Positions 51,650 through 60,608 of a stretch of 64,000 nucleotides of DNA are shown in pieces (the first letter of the stretch is position 1; each line of letters opens with the position of its first letter). This DNA comes from Terriglobia bacterium. GTDB taxonomy: Bacteria; Acidobacteriota; Terriglobia; Terriglobales; Acidobacteriaceae. The notes under the pieces are model-generated. The model made no database searches and was not told where the DNA came from. It saw only the letters and a program-made list of their open reading frames with translations. The translations under genes and the position numbers were made by a program. The DNA lies in contig JAJPJE010000006.1 in NCBI GenBank assembly GCA_021324365.1, positions 27,651-91,650 of the forward strand, in the 5' to 3' direction.

Positions 51650-51986
51650 GGAGTTGCGGATTACGGGTGAGCTGAGTATTAGGTTTTTGCTCTATTACCC
51701 CTTTATTCTCATAGGCTACAGCAAAGGACTGACAACTGGATTGCAGCCGAGTTACGAAAACTTCATCTCCGCTTTCCCATGTCCAATGTGTTGGTTCGCC
51801 ATACACGCGATTCTAGGGCGGGATCGCGGCCACAGTTGTCGTGGCGCCGTCGACAGCGCGTTAAATCGGCGTCTCGATGGCGTTATAGGACCTTAGTTTT
51901 GGGGACCGCTATTTGCATGATTGAAAATTTGGAGGCATTGTTTGACACTATTTTGCAGTTTGAACAGCTTTCATCGTTCCCTTTAA
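51650..51986. other. Divergent spacer
   Basis: This 337-base region lies between the flavoprotein and the AMIN gene. A TTGACA at 51942-51947 has no matching -10. No RNA gene, terminator or convincing small ORF is seen. Confidence 0.4.
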
Positions 51987-53393
51987 ATGCCGTATGTTCG
52001 TGTAACTGCCGCGCTGTGTTTCGCGTGGGTGCTCATCTGCTCCGCTCTTGCTCAACAGGTGCCCACCACAATTGCGACAACTCCAACTCCGCTCATCGCT
52101 CTGGGACCTGTCGAAGCCACCCATGCGGGTGGGCCTTTGGAGCTGCGTATCTCGGCCGGAGGCATCACACCCCACAAGATGGTGATGAAAAATCCGGATC
52201 GTATCGTGCTCGATTTCCGCGGTGCAAAGTTCTCGCCGGAGAACCAGCGAAAGGCAGTGAATCAGGGCGGGGTCCTGCAGGTTCGCGCTTCCCAGTTTCA
52301 ACTAGATCCGCCGGTTGCCCGCGTCGTAATTGATCTGAGTAAGCCGCAGCCAAGCCGCCTCGAAACTCAGGGCGACACTATCGTCCTGCAAATCGGATCC
52401 GCTTCGCAACAGCAGGCGGCCGCTCCTGTAGCTCCGAAAGCGAGTGCGGCCACATCCATAGCAACTGCCGCGTCTACCGAAAAGCCGGAAATCCAGAACA
52501 TTACGGTCAACTCCGGACCAAGTGAGATCGGGTTCAACATAAAAATGTCGCATCGGATAATGCCGAAAGTATGGACCGAACACGAACCCGACCGAATAGT
52601 GATGGACTTTCCAGGAGTTCTCCCGGGCAATGCATCGCGCCGAATCACTGTGGGGCAGGGTTCCGTTGAGACAGTCAGGCTATCGCTGTTTCAAGAAGAT
52701 CCACCCATTACGCGTATCGTTTTTGATGTCGGTGCGGGTACGGGGAAACCCCAGCTGCAGTCTAAAGGCGACGATCTGCTGGTCACATTCGCGAATACCC
52801 ACGCAAAAGCTTTTGCACCCGTTCCCGTATCACATCCAGCGGAAGCAGTATCGGTCTCCCGCCAATTGCCGCCAGAGGTACACAGCGGGCGAGAAACGCT
52901 GCAACATGCGGTGCTGCAAGACAACTCACGCCCTGTGGTTGCGCAACACGCAGTGGGAGTAAAGGCCGCGTCGCAGCCCCTAATTCCCTCTGAGATGGCG
53001 CCGAATCCGCCAAACGTCCGCTATGCGAATGGACTGCTTTCGATTGACGCCCAGAACTCCGTTTTGACGGACATTCTTTTCGAGGTGGGCGCGAAGACCG
53101 GAGCCGAGATACAGATGCCGCCCTGGAGCGATGCAGGACATGAACGTGTCGTCGTGAAGCTGGGGCCAGGCAATCCGCGCGACGTACTGGCCGCCCTGCT
53201 GCACGGTTCGTCGTTCAACTACGTTATCGTGGAATCGCCGCAGGGGTTGCAACAACTCATCCTCACACCAAAAGTCGATTGGCCCAGCGGCCCGAATCAG
53301 CAACCCGCCGCCGAAGCTGCTCCCGCCCAAGATGCGCCCATGCAGGGCCCTGGGGGCGAAGCTTCTGAACCTCAGGCCCCACCGGAATCGTAA
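51987..53393 (+). CDS. AMIN-AMIN-STN exported protein (PilQ-like without secretin)
   Basis: This 468-residue protein has a signal peptide (VTAALCFAWVLICSALAQ). Two AMIN domains follow (PLELRISAGGITPHKMVMKN ... RIVLDFRGAKF, and SEIGFNIKMSHRIMPKVW ... RIVMDFPGVLPGN), each of about 95 residues and joined by an Ala/Thr linker. A short C-terminal domain resembles the STN/secretin N-terminal fold (SVLTDILFEVGAKTGAEIQMP, DVLAALLHGSSFNYVIVES). PilQ and other secretins carry AMIN and STN before the pore domain, which is absent here. It may bind peptidoglycan and help localise a pilus or secretion system, given the minor pilin operon 1.5 kb away. No ribosome site is clear. Confidence 0.82.
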   Translation: MPYVRVTAALCFAWVLICSALAQQVPTTIATTPTPLIALGPVEATHAGGPLELRISAGGITPHKMVMKNPDRIVLDFRGAKFSPENQRKAVNQGGVLQVRASQFQLDPPVARVVIDLSKPQPSRLETQGDTIVLQIGSASQQQAAAPVAPKASAATSIATAASTEKPEIQNITVNSGPSEIGFNIKMSHRIMPKVWTEHEPDRIVMDFPGVLPGNASRRITVGQGSVETVRLSLFQEDPPITRIVFDVGAGTGKPQLQSKGDDLLVTFANTHAKAFAPVPVSHPAEAVSVSRQLPPEVHSGRETLQHAVLQDNSRPVVAQHAVGVKAASQPLIPSEMAPNPPNVRYANGLLSIDAQNSVLTDILFEVGAKTGAEIQMPPWSDAGHERVVVKLGPGNPRDVLAALLHGSSFNYVIVESPQGLQQLILTPKVDWPSGPNQQPAAEAAPAQDAPMQGPGGEASEPQAPPES

Positions 53394-53523
53394 CTCGCCG
53401 AGCGATACATAAAGGCATCCCCAGTGATAATACGGCATATACCGTCGTCAGCTACTCCATCCATTCGTACTCCCGCATCGAATCCTGAAAGAGGTTACAT
53501 CACAATTTCGGAGTGTAAGGCTC

Positions 53524-54129
53524 ATGAGAAAGACAATTCTGGCTGTTTTCGTTCTGCTGGTGGGAGTAGCGTTTGCTAATCAAGGTCACACATCAGAGGG
53601 TGGAAATGACAACAATCAATCAACAATCGCATTGCCCAGCAGCCACGAGGCCACAAACCTGCAGCAAAACCACATCGCACGTGAAGTTCTTCACGAACTG
53701 TTGATGCTGCCCTATTACAGCGTTTTCGACGATCTGCGCTTCACGATTGATCCGCACAATAACGTCACGCTGATGGGCGAAGTGGTGGACCCGTCCACCA
53801 AGAGTGATGCAGAGGGATACGTGAAGGGCGTGCAAGGCGTTGAGTCGGTTAAAAACGAGATTCAGATATTGCCGCCTTCTCCGCAAGATCAGGAAATTCG
53901 CATCGCGGAATACCGTGCCATCTATGGATTTGATGGACTGACTAAGTACTCCTGGTCAACGATTCCGTCCATTCACATCATTGTGAAGGGAGGACGCGTC
54001 CGGCTCGAAGGCGTCGTGGATAACGATGGCGATAAGACTATGGCGGGACTCCGCGCCAATTCGGTCCCGGGAGTTTTTGGCGTTGAGAACGATCTGCGAG
54101 TCGTGCCGCAAGCCGCAAAAAAGAAGTAA
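53524..54129 (+). CDS. Exported protein with two BON domains
   Basis: This 201-residue protein has a signal peptide (TILAVFVLLVGVAFA) followed by two BON-type domains of about 65-70 residues: AREVLHELLMLPYYSVFDDL ... VTLMGEVVDPSTKSDAEG ... GVESVKNEIQ, and HIIVKGGRVRLEGVVDNDG ... GVFGVENDLRV. BON domains bind phospholipid or act in envelope stress proteins such as OsmY. It probably sits at the periplasmic face of a membrane. Its stop is five bases from the convergent CBM9-like gene. Confidence 0.87.
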   Translation: MRKTILAVFVLLVGVAFANQGHTSEGGNDNNQSTIALPSSHEATNLQQNHIAREVLHELLMLPYYSVFDDLRFTIDPHNNVTLMGEVVDPSTKSDAEGYVKGVQGVESVKNEIQILPPSPQDQEIRIAEYRAIYGFDGLTKYSWSTIPSIHIIVKGGRVRLEGVVDNDGDKTMAGLRANSVPGVFGVENDLRVVPQAAKKK

Positions 54130-54134
54130 GCCGT

Positions 54135-54875
54135 TCAGGGCATTTGAAACTTCAGCGGTCGAAATGCTCCCGGCACGTGAAACTGCGGCTCGGGCGTATA
54201 GGTAGGACTCCAGGCCAGGTACGCACGATGGGGATCGCGCCCTTCCGCGCGGAAGAAGTTGGCACGCCAACTTCTTTCTGGATCGAAATCCGTCGTTAAT
54301 GAGCGCATGGGAATGGAAAGCACTCCGACCCACACCTTGCGCGCGCTATCGATCGTCACCTCGCATCGCAGGCCGCTTTTCAAATCGCGCCTCGGAGCTT
54401 CGGAGATCTGGAGGTCAACCCACATTCCATTTGGGCTGACCTCAAACTCTTTGTAGTTGCGTGACCCGAAATTATCCGGCTGCAGAAAGGCCTCGGCTAC
54501 ATCGCGGTCCCATAGCCCGTCCCGCCGCCCATTTGGATCGGAATCGTCAAAAGTCCATATCTCGCGATAGCGACAGTCAAAGCGCAGGAACAGAGTATCG
54601 GGCGACCGCAGAACTCTCACCTCGGTGCTGCGCTCGGGATCCGCACGCTCCCCACGCCAGTCGCTGCAGAAGGAAATTGGCGTGGCGGAGGACCAGTCCG
54701 TAGCAGATGGAAACTCTGTTGGCTGTAGTGAGCGGGTCAAGGCAGCCGCTGTAAGCACAGTGCCTTCCCGAGATTTCTCAGGTAGCGAAGATTTTGTTGG
54801 GGGAGACTTTCGGACCATTTTCAATTGCCGACATAAGACGTACCACTTTGGCTTGTAGCCTGCCAAGTTGATCAC
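54135..54875 (-). CDS. CBM9-like carbohydrate-binding-fold protein
   Basis: This 246-residue protein without a clear signal peptide has a beta-sandwich resembling carbohydrate-binding module family 9 and related sugar-binding domains: TEVRVLRSPDTLFLRFDCRY, DDSDPNGRRDGLWDRDVAEAFLQP, YKEFEVSPNGMWVDLQI, WVGVLSIPMRSL, WRANFFRAEGRDP. Aromatic residues near the putative binding cleft are retained. A GTG start with GGGAG is used, and an ATG at 54818 is possible. It may act with secreted glycan enzymes or stand alone. Confidence 0.72.
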   Translation of the reverse strand: MINLAGYKPKWYVLCRQLKMVRKSPPTKSSLPEKSREGTVLTAAALTRSLQPTEFPSATDWSSATPISFCSDWRGERADPERSTEVRVLRSPDTLFLRFDCRYREIWTFDDSDPNGRRDGLWDRDVAEAFLQPDNFGSRNYKEFEVSPNGMWVDLQISEAPRRDLKSGLRCEVTIDSARKVWVGVLSIPMRSLTTDFDPERSWRANFFRAEGRDPHRAYLAWSPTYTPEPQFHVPGAFRPLKFQMP

Positions 54876-54908
54876 CGGTCAACTCCCGTGCCGCGCTTCA
54901 TTGCCAAA

Positions 54909-54945
54909 CAAAAAGCCCCGCTCCTGCCATTAGCAGAAACGGGGC
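54909..54945 (-). terminator. Intrinsic terminator of the minor pilin operon
   Basis: GCCCCG/CGGGGC has a 19-base loop, and on the minus strand it is followed by TTTTTG. It lies 15 bases after the giant PilX-like gene. Confidence 0.75.
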
Positions 54946-54960
54946 GTTGAGAAAGATAAT

Positions 54961-57900
54961 TTAGCGAGGTGTCAGGTCCTGCCGATAGCTCAGGTTGTCG
55001 ACATCACGGAACATCGGCGTTCCCGGCGGCAAATTCTGAGGTTGGGCAAACAGCGGATCGAAGACGTAGTGACGAGCGGGTGGGTGATAAACCGCGTCGC
55101 CGCAGCACTTGAACGTTCCCGTACCGTACGTCGAATAATACAAGCTGACCAGAGAGCCCTTGTAATACAGCGACGCTCCGCCCCAATTTTCAACGAAACG
55201 AAGGAAATTGTGGACGCCGCCATCCGTACCGAAACCGTACAGCGTGCTGGTTTGCGACCAGTTTGGACTTGGGAACGTCTGATTCTTGCCGGCTGCGATT
55301 GCTACTCGATAGTAGGTTGTGCTAGCGGCGGTGCGAGCATTGGCGGAGAAAGGATTGCGAAATACTTGAACGTCTCCCCCGTTCGTCCACGCATTGGACA
55401 TCAGAGTAACTGCATCGGCAATTACAGAAGCGGCAGCATGAGCCGGTTCAACGCCAGCCGGATTCGCCCACATCGGATCGGCAGCGCTGCTGTTGTAATC
55501 GCCAAGAATATAAACGGGATTGTCCGATGCCACGGTAAACCCGCCGGTACCTCCGGGCTGCGTCGGGACATCACCCAGGCTTCCATCTACCAGGCGCAAC
55601 ACGTGGCGTGCGCCACTCACCCAGTTCGGGCGCCCGGTATTGAAGCAGTTGGCCATGCGCACATACGGGTTCGGCTTGGCGGCGTTGGCATTAATGGCTG
55701 CATTCAACCCGAAGCCAAGTCCCATATTCTTTGCGCCAAAGTTGTCTAAGACTCCATTGTCATTGTCGTCTTCCGGAGAAGCTGTACCTCCGGGAGGCTC
55801 GAGGGCTCCATCGGGCGTTCCGGCCGTACCCGAGGCCAGATTGATTGTGTCCTCCAGACCTGCATCACCAGTTTTATACGGCGCAGGGCCGATCGGTGGA
55901 TTGTTGTTCGTGATCATGCCTCGATGATCGGAAAAATACAGAATGTATCCGTTGTACGTGGCAGAGTCGACACTCGTACCGCTGCCGGCGATTGTGCCCG
56001 CAAGCCATTTCTGCAGGTTCTGCACGTCGATTTCGACCGCATTCATGACGCCGTTGGCGGCGCAACTGCCGGCGGCCTGAGCGGTCACATTGTCTCGTAC
56101 TTCGCCTTCACGTGGATCGTAGAAATTAATCGGGTACCAGTTGTTGCGAGTGCCTGCGCCCGTGTAAATGGAGTTGGTCCCTGTGTCCATATAGGTCTCG
56201 CCGAGGACTGTCGGCTTCGTACATGTGTAGGTCCAGTAATACTTACTTCCGCCGCACGAGGTTTTCGACGTTGTGCACTGACCCGAGGTGTAACCCGAAG
56301 GAGGCGTGTAAGTGTTACTGCTTTGACAGCCAGAAGGACCCTGGGTGTTCGTTGACCCGGGGACAGTTACCGTTAACGCACCATTTCCATCCCGATCGGC
56401 TATTTGCTGCAGTATCAGGATGGCCTTTGGATTGACGCTGTTCTGGCTTGCTGCGGTTGGCGGATTTACCCCACGCGCGAAGCCGAGTTGCAGCCACTCC
56501 TGTGTGACTGGGATCGGTAGACCTCCGCCAGCAGGCTGGTACTCCACGCGCAAATATCCATCCAGCAGGTTCCAGGAATTCGCCGACAGTTTTGGAGCAG
56601 TTCCTGCGCCAAGAGGGCAATTCGGATAACAGGCAATCCCCGTATCCGGTGTCGGAACTGTCGTCCAATTCGACTCGTTAATGTTGGGCGTACTGGTGCT
56701 GGCTTCTGCGAAGTACACATTTCCCACGCCACCAACCGGTACCCCAGAAGAATAGTTCAGTCCGTTGTTGGTTACATTTGCAAGCCGAACATTCTGTGGA
56801 TCGGCTGCGCCGCCCGGCAGTTCCGCCGGATCGTCGGCAAGCAGAACGCGAATCTCCGCTTCGTTGTACAAACGCTGCTCGCTCAAGGCTGACCCGGGAG
56901 GATCTCCGGCTGGAGGCGGCCGACGCAAGATTTCGAACGGTTGCGCACCGCCCGAAACAAAAGGCAGGGAAAGCTTGCTCGCACCCGTTCCGCCGTTATT
57001 TCCATAGTTTCCGTCTATGAGCCATCCGTTGTACTTGCCTTTTACGGTTGTCGGCCAAACACCGCTCTGTGCCGAGGTAGGACCATTGATAACACTGGCA
57101 TCGCCATACGGAGAGCTGGAACTCACCCCAGACATCGATTTACAACTTGAGCCTCCGGGCGGCACGCTCGGCGAAGGATAAGGATCGCAGGCGTTCGCAG
57201 CAGAAGCGATATAGACGGATCCGGTGTTGCCATAGGTGGTGGAACTTAGGCCGTTTGGAAGCTGCTGCCGGACAACATTTCCGTAAGCGGTGATCTTCTG
57301 ATGGAATGTCAATACACTGCCATTCGAGACGCCAACAAACAGGTCGCCATTCGTGTGAATGCGTCCCGCAAAATCCAAGTCCGGACTGTTGAAGAAACCT
57401 AAACTGCTTTCGGAAAACACACCGAATTGGAACACCGGAATCAGTGCCACTTCTGCCGTCCGGATCATTCTCACCTGGCTGCCTTGACCCACCCGCGTCG
57501 TCGCCGATAGCGTGACCGGAATAATTTCCGCATTCAGGCCTGCATTCGGGCCGCTCTGGATTGTGCCAAAACAAGGCTGGTTGCCGCTCGGGCCGCAATT
57601 GTTGTTTGCCAAGGCTCCTGCGCCATTGCAACTCAGTGTCACCTGATACTCGGTATAGTTGATCAAACCCGTGCTGGGCGGCTGGCCGGCGGCAATCGCA
57701 TTTGTAATCTGATTGCAGCTCGGAGCCTGCAGCGTCGTAAAAACGCCGGACAGGTCGGCGGTCATTTTCTCGAGCGCGCCTTCCGTGGCATGGAATGCGA
57801 TGTTGTTGTTGAGGTCGTTCCCGCCCACCTTTACTTCAGTGTTTGCCATCATCAGCAAAGCACCTGCCATAACCGTGACCAACACCATCAGCAGGAGGCA

Positions 57901-57990
57901 CACTACGAGCGTAAACCCCGACTCGCGCCGTTTACGGAGCTGCCCAGGTGAAACTTTTGCCTGATTTCTTCGGATCAGCAATTCTTTCAT
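54961..57990 (-). CDS. Giant PilX-like minor pilin
   Basis: This 1009-residue protein begins with a prepilin peptidase site ESG|FTLVVCLLLM and a hydrophobic helix in which the +5 position is Val rather than Glu, as in PilX/GspK proteins. A PilX-type region follows (ANTEVKVGGNDLNNNIAFHATEGALEKM). About 900 residues of mostly beta-rich, Gly/Ser/Thr/Asn-rich sequence come after, with Cys-containing segments and two EF-hand-like acidic loops (DRDGNGALT and DDNDNGVLD). Typical PilX has under 200 residues. The distal part may take the role of the PilY1 tip adhesin, which is not encoded here. AGGAGGGG fixes the ATG. Last gene of the operon. Confidence 0.82.
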   Translation of the reverse strand: MKELLIRRNQAKVSPGQLRKRRESGFTLVVCLLLMVLVTVMAGALLMMANTEVKVGGNDLNNNIAFHATEGALEKMTADLSGVFTTLQAPSCNQITNAIAAGQPPSTGLINYTEYQVTLSCNGAGALANNNCGPSGNQPCFGTIQSGPNAGLNAEIIPVTLSATTRVGQGSQVRMIRTAEVALIPVFQFGVFSESSLGFFNSPDLDFAGRIHTNGDLFVGVSNGSVLTFHQKITAYGNVVRQQLPNGLSSTTYGNTGSVYIASAANACDPYPSPSVPPGGSSCKSMSGVSSSSPYGDASVINGPTSAQSGVWPTTVKGKYNGWLIDGNYGNNGGTGASKLSLPFVSGGAQPFEILRRPPPAGDPPGSALSEQRLYNEAEIRVLLADDPAELPGGAADPQNVRLANVTNNGLNYSSGVPVGGVGNVYFAEASTSTPNINESNWTTVPTPDTGIACYPNCPLGAGTAPKLSANSWNLLDGYLRVEYQPAGGGLPIPVTQEWLQLGFARGVNPPTAASQNSVNPKAILILQQIADRDGNGALTVTVPGSTNTQGPSGCQSSNTYTPPSGYTSGQCTTSKTSCGGSKYYWTYTCTKPTVLGETYMDTGTNSIYTGAGTRNNWYPINFYDPREGEVRDNVTAQAAGSCAANGVMNAVEIDVQNLQKWLAGTIAGSGTSVDSATYNGYILYFSDHRGMITNNNPPIGPAPYKTGDAGLEDTINLASGTAGTPDGALEPPGGTASPEDDNDNGVLDNFGAKNMGLGFGLNAAINANAAKPNPYVRMANCFNTGRPNWVSGARHVLRLVDGSLGDVPTQPGGTGGFTVASDNPVYILGDYNSSAADPMWANPAGVEPAHAAASVIADAVTLMSNAWTNGGDVQVFRNPFSANARTAASTTYYRVAIAAGKNQTFPSPNWSQTSTLYGFGTDGGVHNFLRFVENWGGASLYYKGSLVSLYYSTYGTGTFKCCGDAVYHPPARHYVFDPLFAQPQNLPPGTPMFRDVDNLSYRQDLTPR

Positions 57991-58006
57991 GCCAATTCCC
58001 CTCCTG

Positions 58007-59128
58007 CTAATTGATCGCATACCGATTCTGGAAGCTCATATTGCGCAAGCTGACCGAGGTCTGCACGTCCAAACTCTGGTAGCCCTTATTTGCCCCTTGC
58101 AGGGGACTTCTCGCTGTCAGGTGCACAATATTCACTTTCCGGATTGTGTTTATTGTCCCCGGAACAGGGGACAGTACGGATGGTGTGAAGTTTCCATTCG
58201 CATCGTAAGTGTCGTAGGTAATGCGAAGATCGACGACATTCTCCGCGAGCGGAACCGGAGTTTGTCCGTTTACCTGGCGCATTAGCGTCGGAACTCCCGT
58301 CGAGTTATCGATGTAATAGGTAATTGCGAGCAGACGCACGGCGGTCGTACCCGGCTGCCCCATCATTTGCTGCAACGAACCAGTGGCAGTCGCGGACGGC
58401 TGGTTCATTCTGGCGTTATCGGGGTTGGCGAACGTCACCGTGAATGGACTCGCCGCACCGTTCGCATTGATCGTAACCTCGCCGATTGCTTGTCCGCCGG
58501 CTGAGTTGGTGAACAGGACGAAATCCCCGGCCTTCAGTCCCCATGCCGGATCGCTAACAGATTGAACAGCCTGTGGAAGCGGTGGCGACTGGCAGCCTGC
58601 AGTCAAAGGGCTCTGAATGGTAAAAGTCGCCTGCGTAGAACTCGGGAATGTAACGTTGTAGCACTGCAAGGCAAACTGCATATCCGCGTAGGTCACGGTG
58701 ATTGCGTCCGTATTTCCTTGACCCGCAAAAACCTGCGCGCCAAGACCGTTCCCAGGAATAATCCAGTAGAAGAAAGGCGTCGGATTGAGCGGGAAGTTCA
58801 CCCCGGCCCGGCTAGCAACGGGAAGGTAGCACTGCGCCTGGTCACATCCGTAAATGGCGTTCACCACACCGGGTCCAGCGACGAGCCCAATTCCTCCAGG
58901 CGTTCCGGTAAGGCCCGTACCGGCCATGCTGATGTCCTTCACCATCATGTTTTCGGCTGCGCGGAGATCTTGCTGCATTTCTGCACGTTGGGACGCTACC
59001 CAGGTTGCATTGGCCGCGCTCGTGTACATCTGCGCGGCGACCGTCACCAGGAGAGTACCGACTCCCATTGCGACGAGTGCCTCAAGCAATGAAAAACCAC
59101 GACTCGATTTTTTCGCCTTCGCGCGCAT
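58007..59128 (-). CDS. PilW-like minor pilin
   Basis: This 373-residue prepilin has the cleavage site SSRG|FSLLEALVAMGVG with Glu at +5. The N-terminal helix is followed by VASQRAEMQQDLRAAENMMV and a large beta-rich globular domain with Cys pairs (YGCDQAQCYLPV) and the C-terminal VVDLRITYDTYDANGNF. PilW helps to prime type IV pilus assembly. It sits between pilV-like (9 bases) and pilX-like (16 bases) genes. Confidence 0.88.
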   Translation of the reverse strand: MRAKAKKSSRGFSLLEALVAMGVGTLLVTVAAQMYTSAANATWVASQRAEMQQDLRAAENMMVKDISMAGTGLTGTPGGIGLVAGPGVVNAIYGCDQAQCYLPVASRAGVNFPLNPTPFFYWIIPGNGLGAQVFAGQGNTDAITVTYADMQFALQCYNVTFPSSTQATFTIQSPLTAGCQSPPLPQAVQSVSDPAWGLKAGDFVLFTNSAGGQAIGEVTINANGAASPFTVTFANPDNARMNQPSATATGSLQQMMGQPGTTAVRLLAITYYIDNSTGVPTLMRQVNGQTPVPLAENVVDLRITYDTYDANGNFTPSVLSPVPGTINTIRKVNIVHLTARSPLQGANKGYQSLDVQTSVSLRNMSFQNRYAIN

Positions 59129-59137
59129 GAGTCCTCT

Positions 59138-59713
59138 CTAGCGGTATTGCGAGATGTATCCCGATAACGTGTACGTCTTGGGGAGAGGTGATCGGGGCGT
59201 AGTGTACGTAATCACGATCGTGATCTGACGGACCGTGCTGGTGCCAGCCACATTTGTAAGTACGATCGTTCGCTGAAAGTTCGTCAAAGCTATCGTTTTT
59301 CCGGACAAGGTACCGTTAGGGTCCGTGACCGCGAGCGTCATCGCTGGGCCATCGTCAACCGTACCGATGATCCCATCCGCGCCGGCCTGATTGATCGGCA
59401 TAGCTCCGTCGACGAAAATGCCTCCGTTTGAGACGTTCTGCAGATCACCCCAAACGACGGCTCTCCCGAGCGCAGTGTCAACCTGATCGGTGTCTCGGGC
59501 AGTAAAGATATTTTCCATCGCCTCCGAAGCCAACTGCTTCGCAATCATGTCTTCTTGCGAACTTTGGGTCGAAGCAAGAGCAACACCGAACGTCGCCAGG
59601 AGCGCGATGAGCCCAATTGTGAGAACCACGAGCGAGATCATGACCTCGATCATGGTGAAGCCCCGCTGCCCAGCATCGGGATGCCTGGGGGTGGATGTTC
59701 TTGGAAGTTTCAT
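59138..59713 (-). CDS. PilV-like minor pilin
   Basis: This 191-residue prepilin has GQRG|FTMIEVMISLVVLTIGL (Glu at +5), followed by ALASTQSSQEDMIAKQLASE, where the typical PilV helix includes AMENIFTARD. The beta-sheet domain is short. The ATG overlaps the upstream gspH/fimT stop as ATGA, which fixes the start. It is a component of the minor pilin priming complex. Confidence 0.88.
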   Translation of the reverse strand: MKLPRTSTPRHPDAGQRGFTMIEVMISLVVLTIGLIALLATFGVALASTQSSQEDMIAKQLASEAMENIFTARDTDQVDTALGRAVVWGDLQNVSNGGIFVDGAMPINQAGADGIIGTVDDGPAMTLAVTDPNGTLSGKTIALTNFQRTIVLTNVAGTSTVRQITIVITYTTPRSPLPKTYTLSGYISQYR

Positions 59714-60312
59714 ATTCGAGTCCATTGAGTAGCCGCGCCATTGGGAACTAAACGCCACCCGCGCAGGCGCCCGGTAAGTCCGCGCAGCGTGACTGCCCGA
59801 GACGTCGTCACACTACCCGGTCGTGCGAGGTAAACAATGCCATCATTCACGTTTCCGTTTACATCGCGGGCCGATCCATCCGGCCAAAAGTAAATGACAT
59901 TGGATCCGCCGGCGCCGACATTCACGTCGAAGTTAATTGCTCCGGTAGCGGCGCCGAGTCCAATACCATCAGGAACGGTAGCCTTGGTGTTGGGCAGCGA
60001 TGGTTCTGCGTCGAACGACACATCACCTGGCAAAGTGATCTTAAGATTGAGATCGGAAACACCGGGATTTTGCGGCGCAACTGTGATAGTGCCGGGTGCG
60101 GTGAACGTCAGAATATAGATTCGGCATTGTGAGACGGCAGTCTCCCTCGCCTGTCGCATTGCTTCCAAGGTTGACGTGTACGCTGCGCTGACGTGGGAAT
60201 CCTGGATCGTATCTTGCGCGTTCACATACGCCAAACTAAACGCCGCCAACGCTATAGCAACCACCACCAGCATTTCCAGCAGGCTGAATCCGGCTTGTCT
60301 GTTTCTTTTCAT
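59710..60312 (-). CDS. FimT/GspH-type minor pilin
   Basis: This 200-residue prepilin has RQAG|FSLLEMLVVVAIALAAFSL with Glu at +5, and the GspH/FimT globular domain (YTSTLEAMRQARETAVSQC, RIYILTFTAPG, VNVGAGGSNVIYFWPDGSA). The ATG at 60312 follows GGGGA at good spacing. It is the first gene of the operon fimT/gspH-pilV-pilW-pilX, whose order matches minor pilin operons of type IV pili but lacks pilY1 and pilE. Confidence 0.87.
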   Translation of the reverse strand: MKRNRQAGFSLLEMLVVVAIALAAFSLAYVNAQDTIQDSHVSAAYTSTLEAMRQARETAVSQCRIYILTFTAPGTITVAPQNPGVSDLNLKITLPGDVSFDAEPSLPNTKATVPDGIGLGAATGAINFDVNVGAGGSNVIYFWPDGSARDVNGNVNDGIVYLARPGSVTTSRAVTLRGLTGRLRGWRLVPNGAATQWTRI

Positions 60313-60608
60313 CGAACGTCCCCGGCTCCAAGACGGGTAAGCGGATGCGACGCTCGGTCGCACTCCGCGCAGCGGTCTAATAGCTCTGCAGAGAGTACTG
60401 AGGCGAGAAAACCCCTTCAAATTACTCTGGTACATCCGTAAGTAACTGTTCAGATGGCGCCTGCGATGGCAGCTGAATTGTGAGCTTAGAAAATGGCCCA
60501 AAATGGCACGTTAGGACTAGCCCGAGCAGTTTTGGTGTCAGGCGTTTCCGGTTTGGAAATCGGAAGTGTCCGCGGAAGTGATTACCAACGTAACAGAAGG
60601 TTCGCGGA
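60313..60608. other. Promoter spacer of the minor pilin operon
   Basis: This 296-base spacer contains the inverted repeat TTTCC-N5-GGAAA at 60545-60559. No clear sigma-70 or sigma-54 promoter was found. Confidence 0.35.

Noticed and set aside
51938..51975. Sigma-70 promoter for the AMIN gene at TTGACA 51942
   Set aside because: No acceptable -10 sequence is found 16-19 bases downstream.
52302..53438. Minus-strand frames across the AMIN gene
   Set aside because: They are shadows of a gene with two AMIN domains and a signal peptide; no ribosome sites or motifs.
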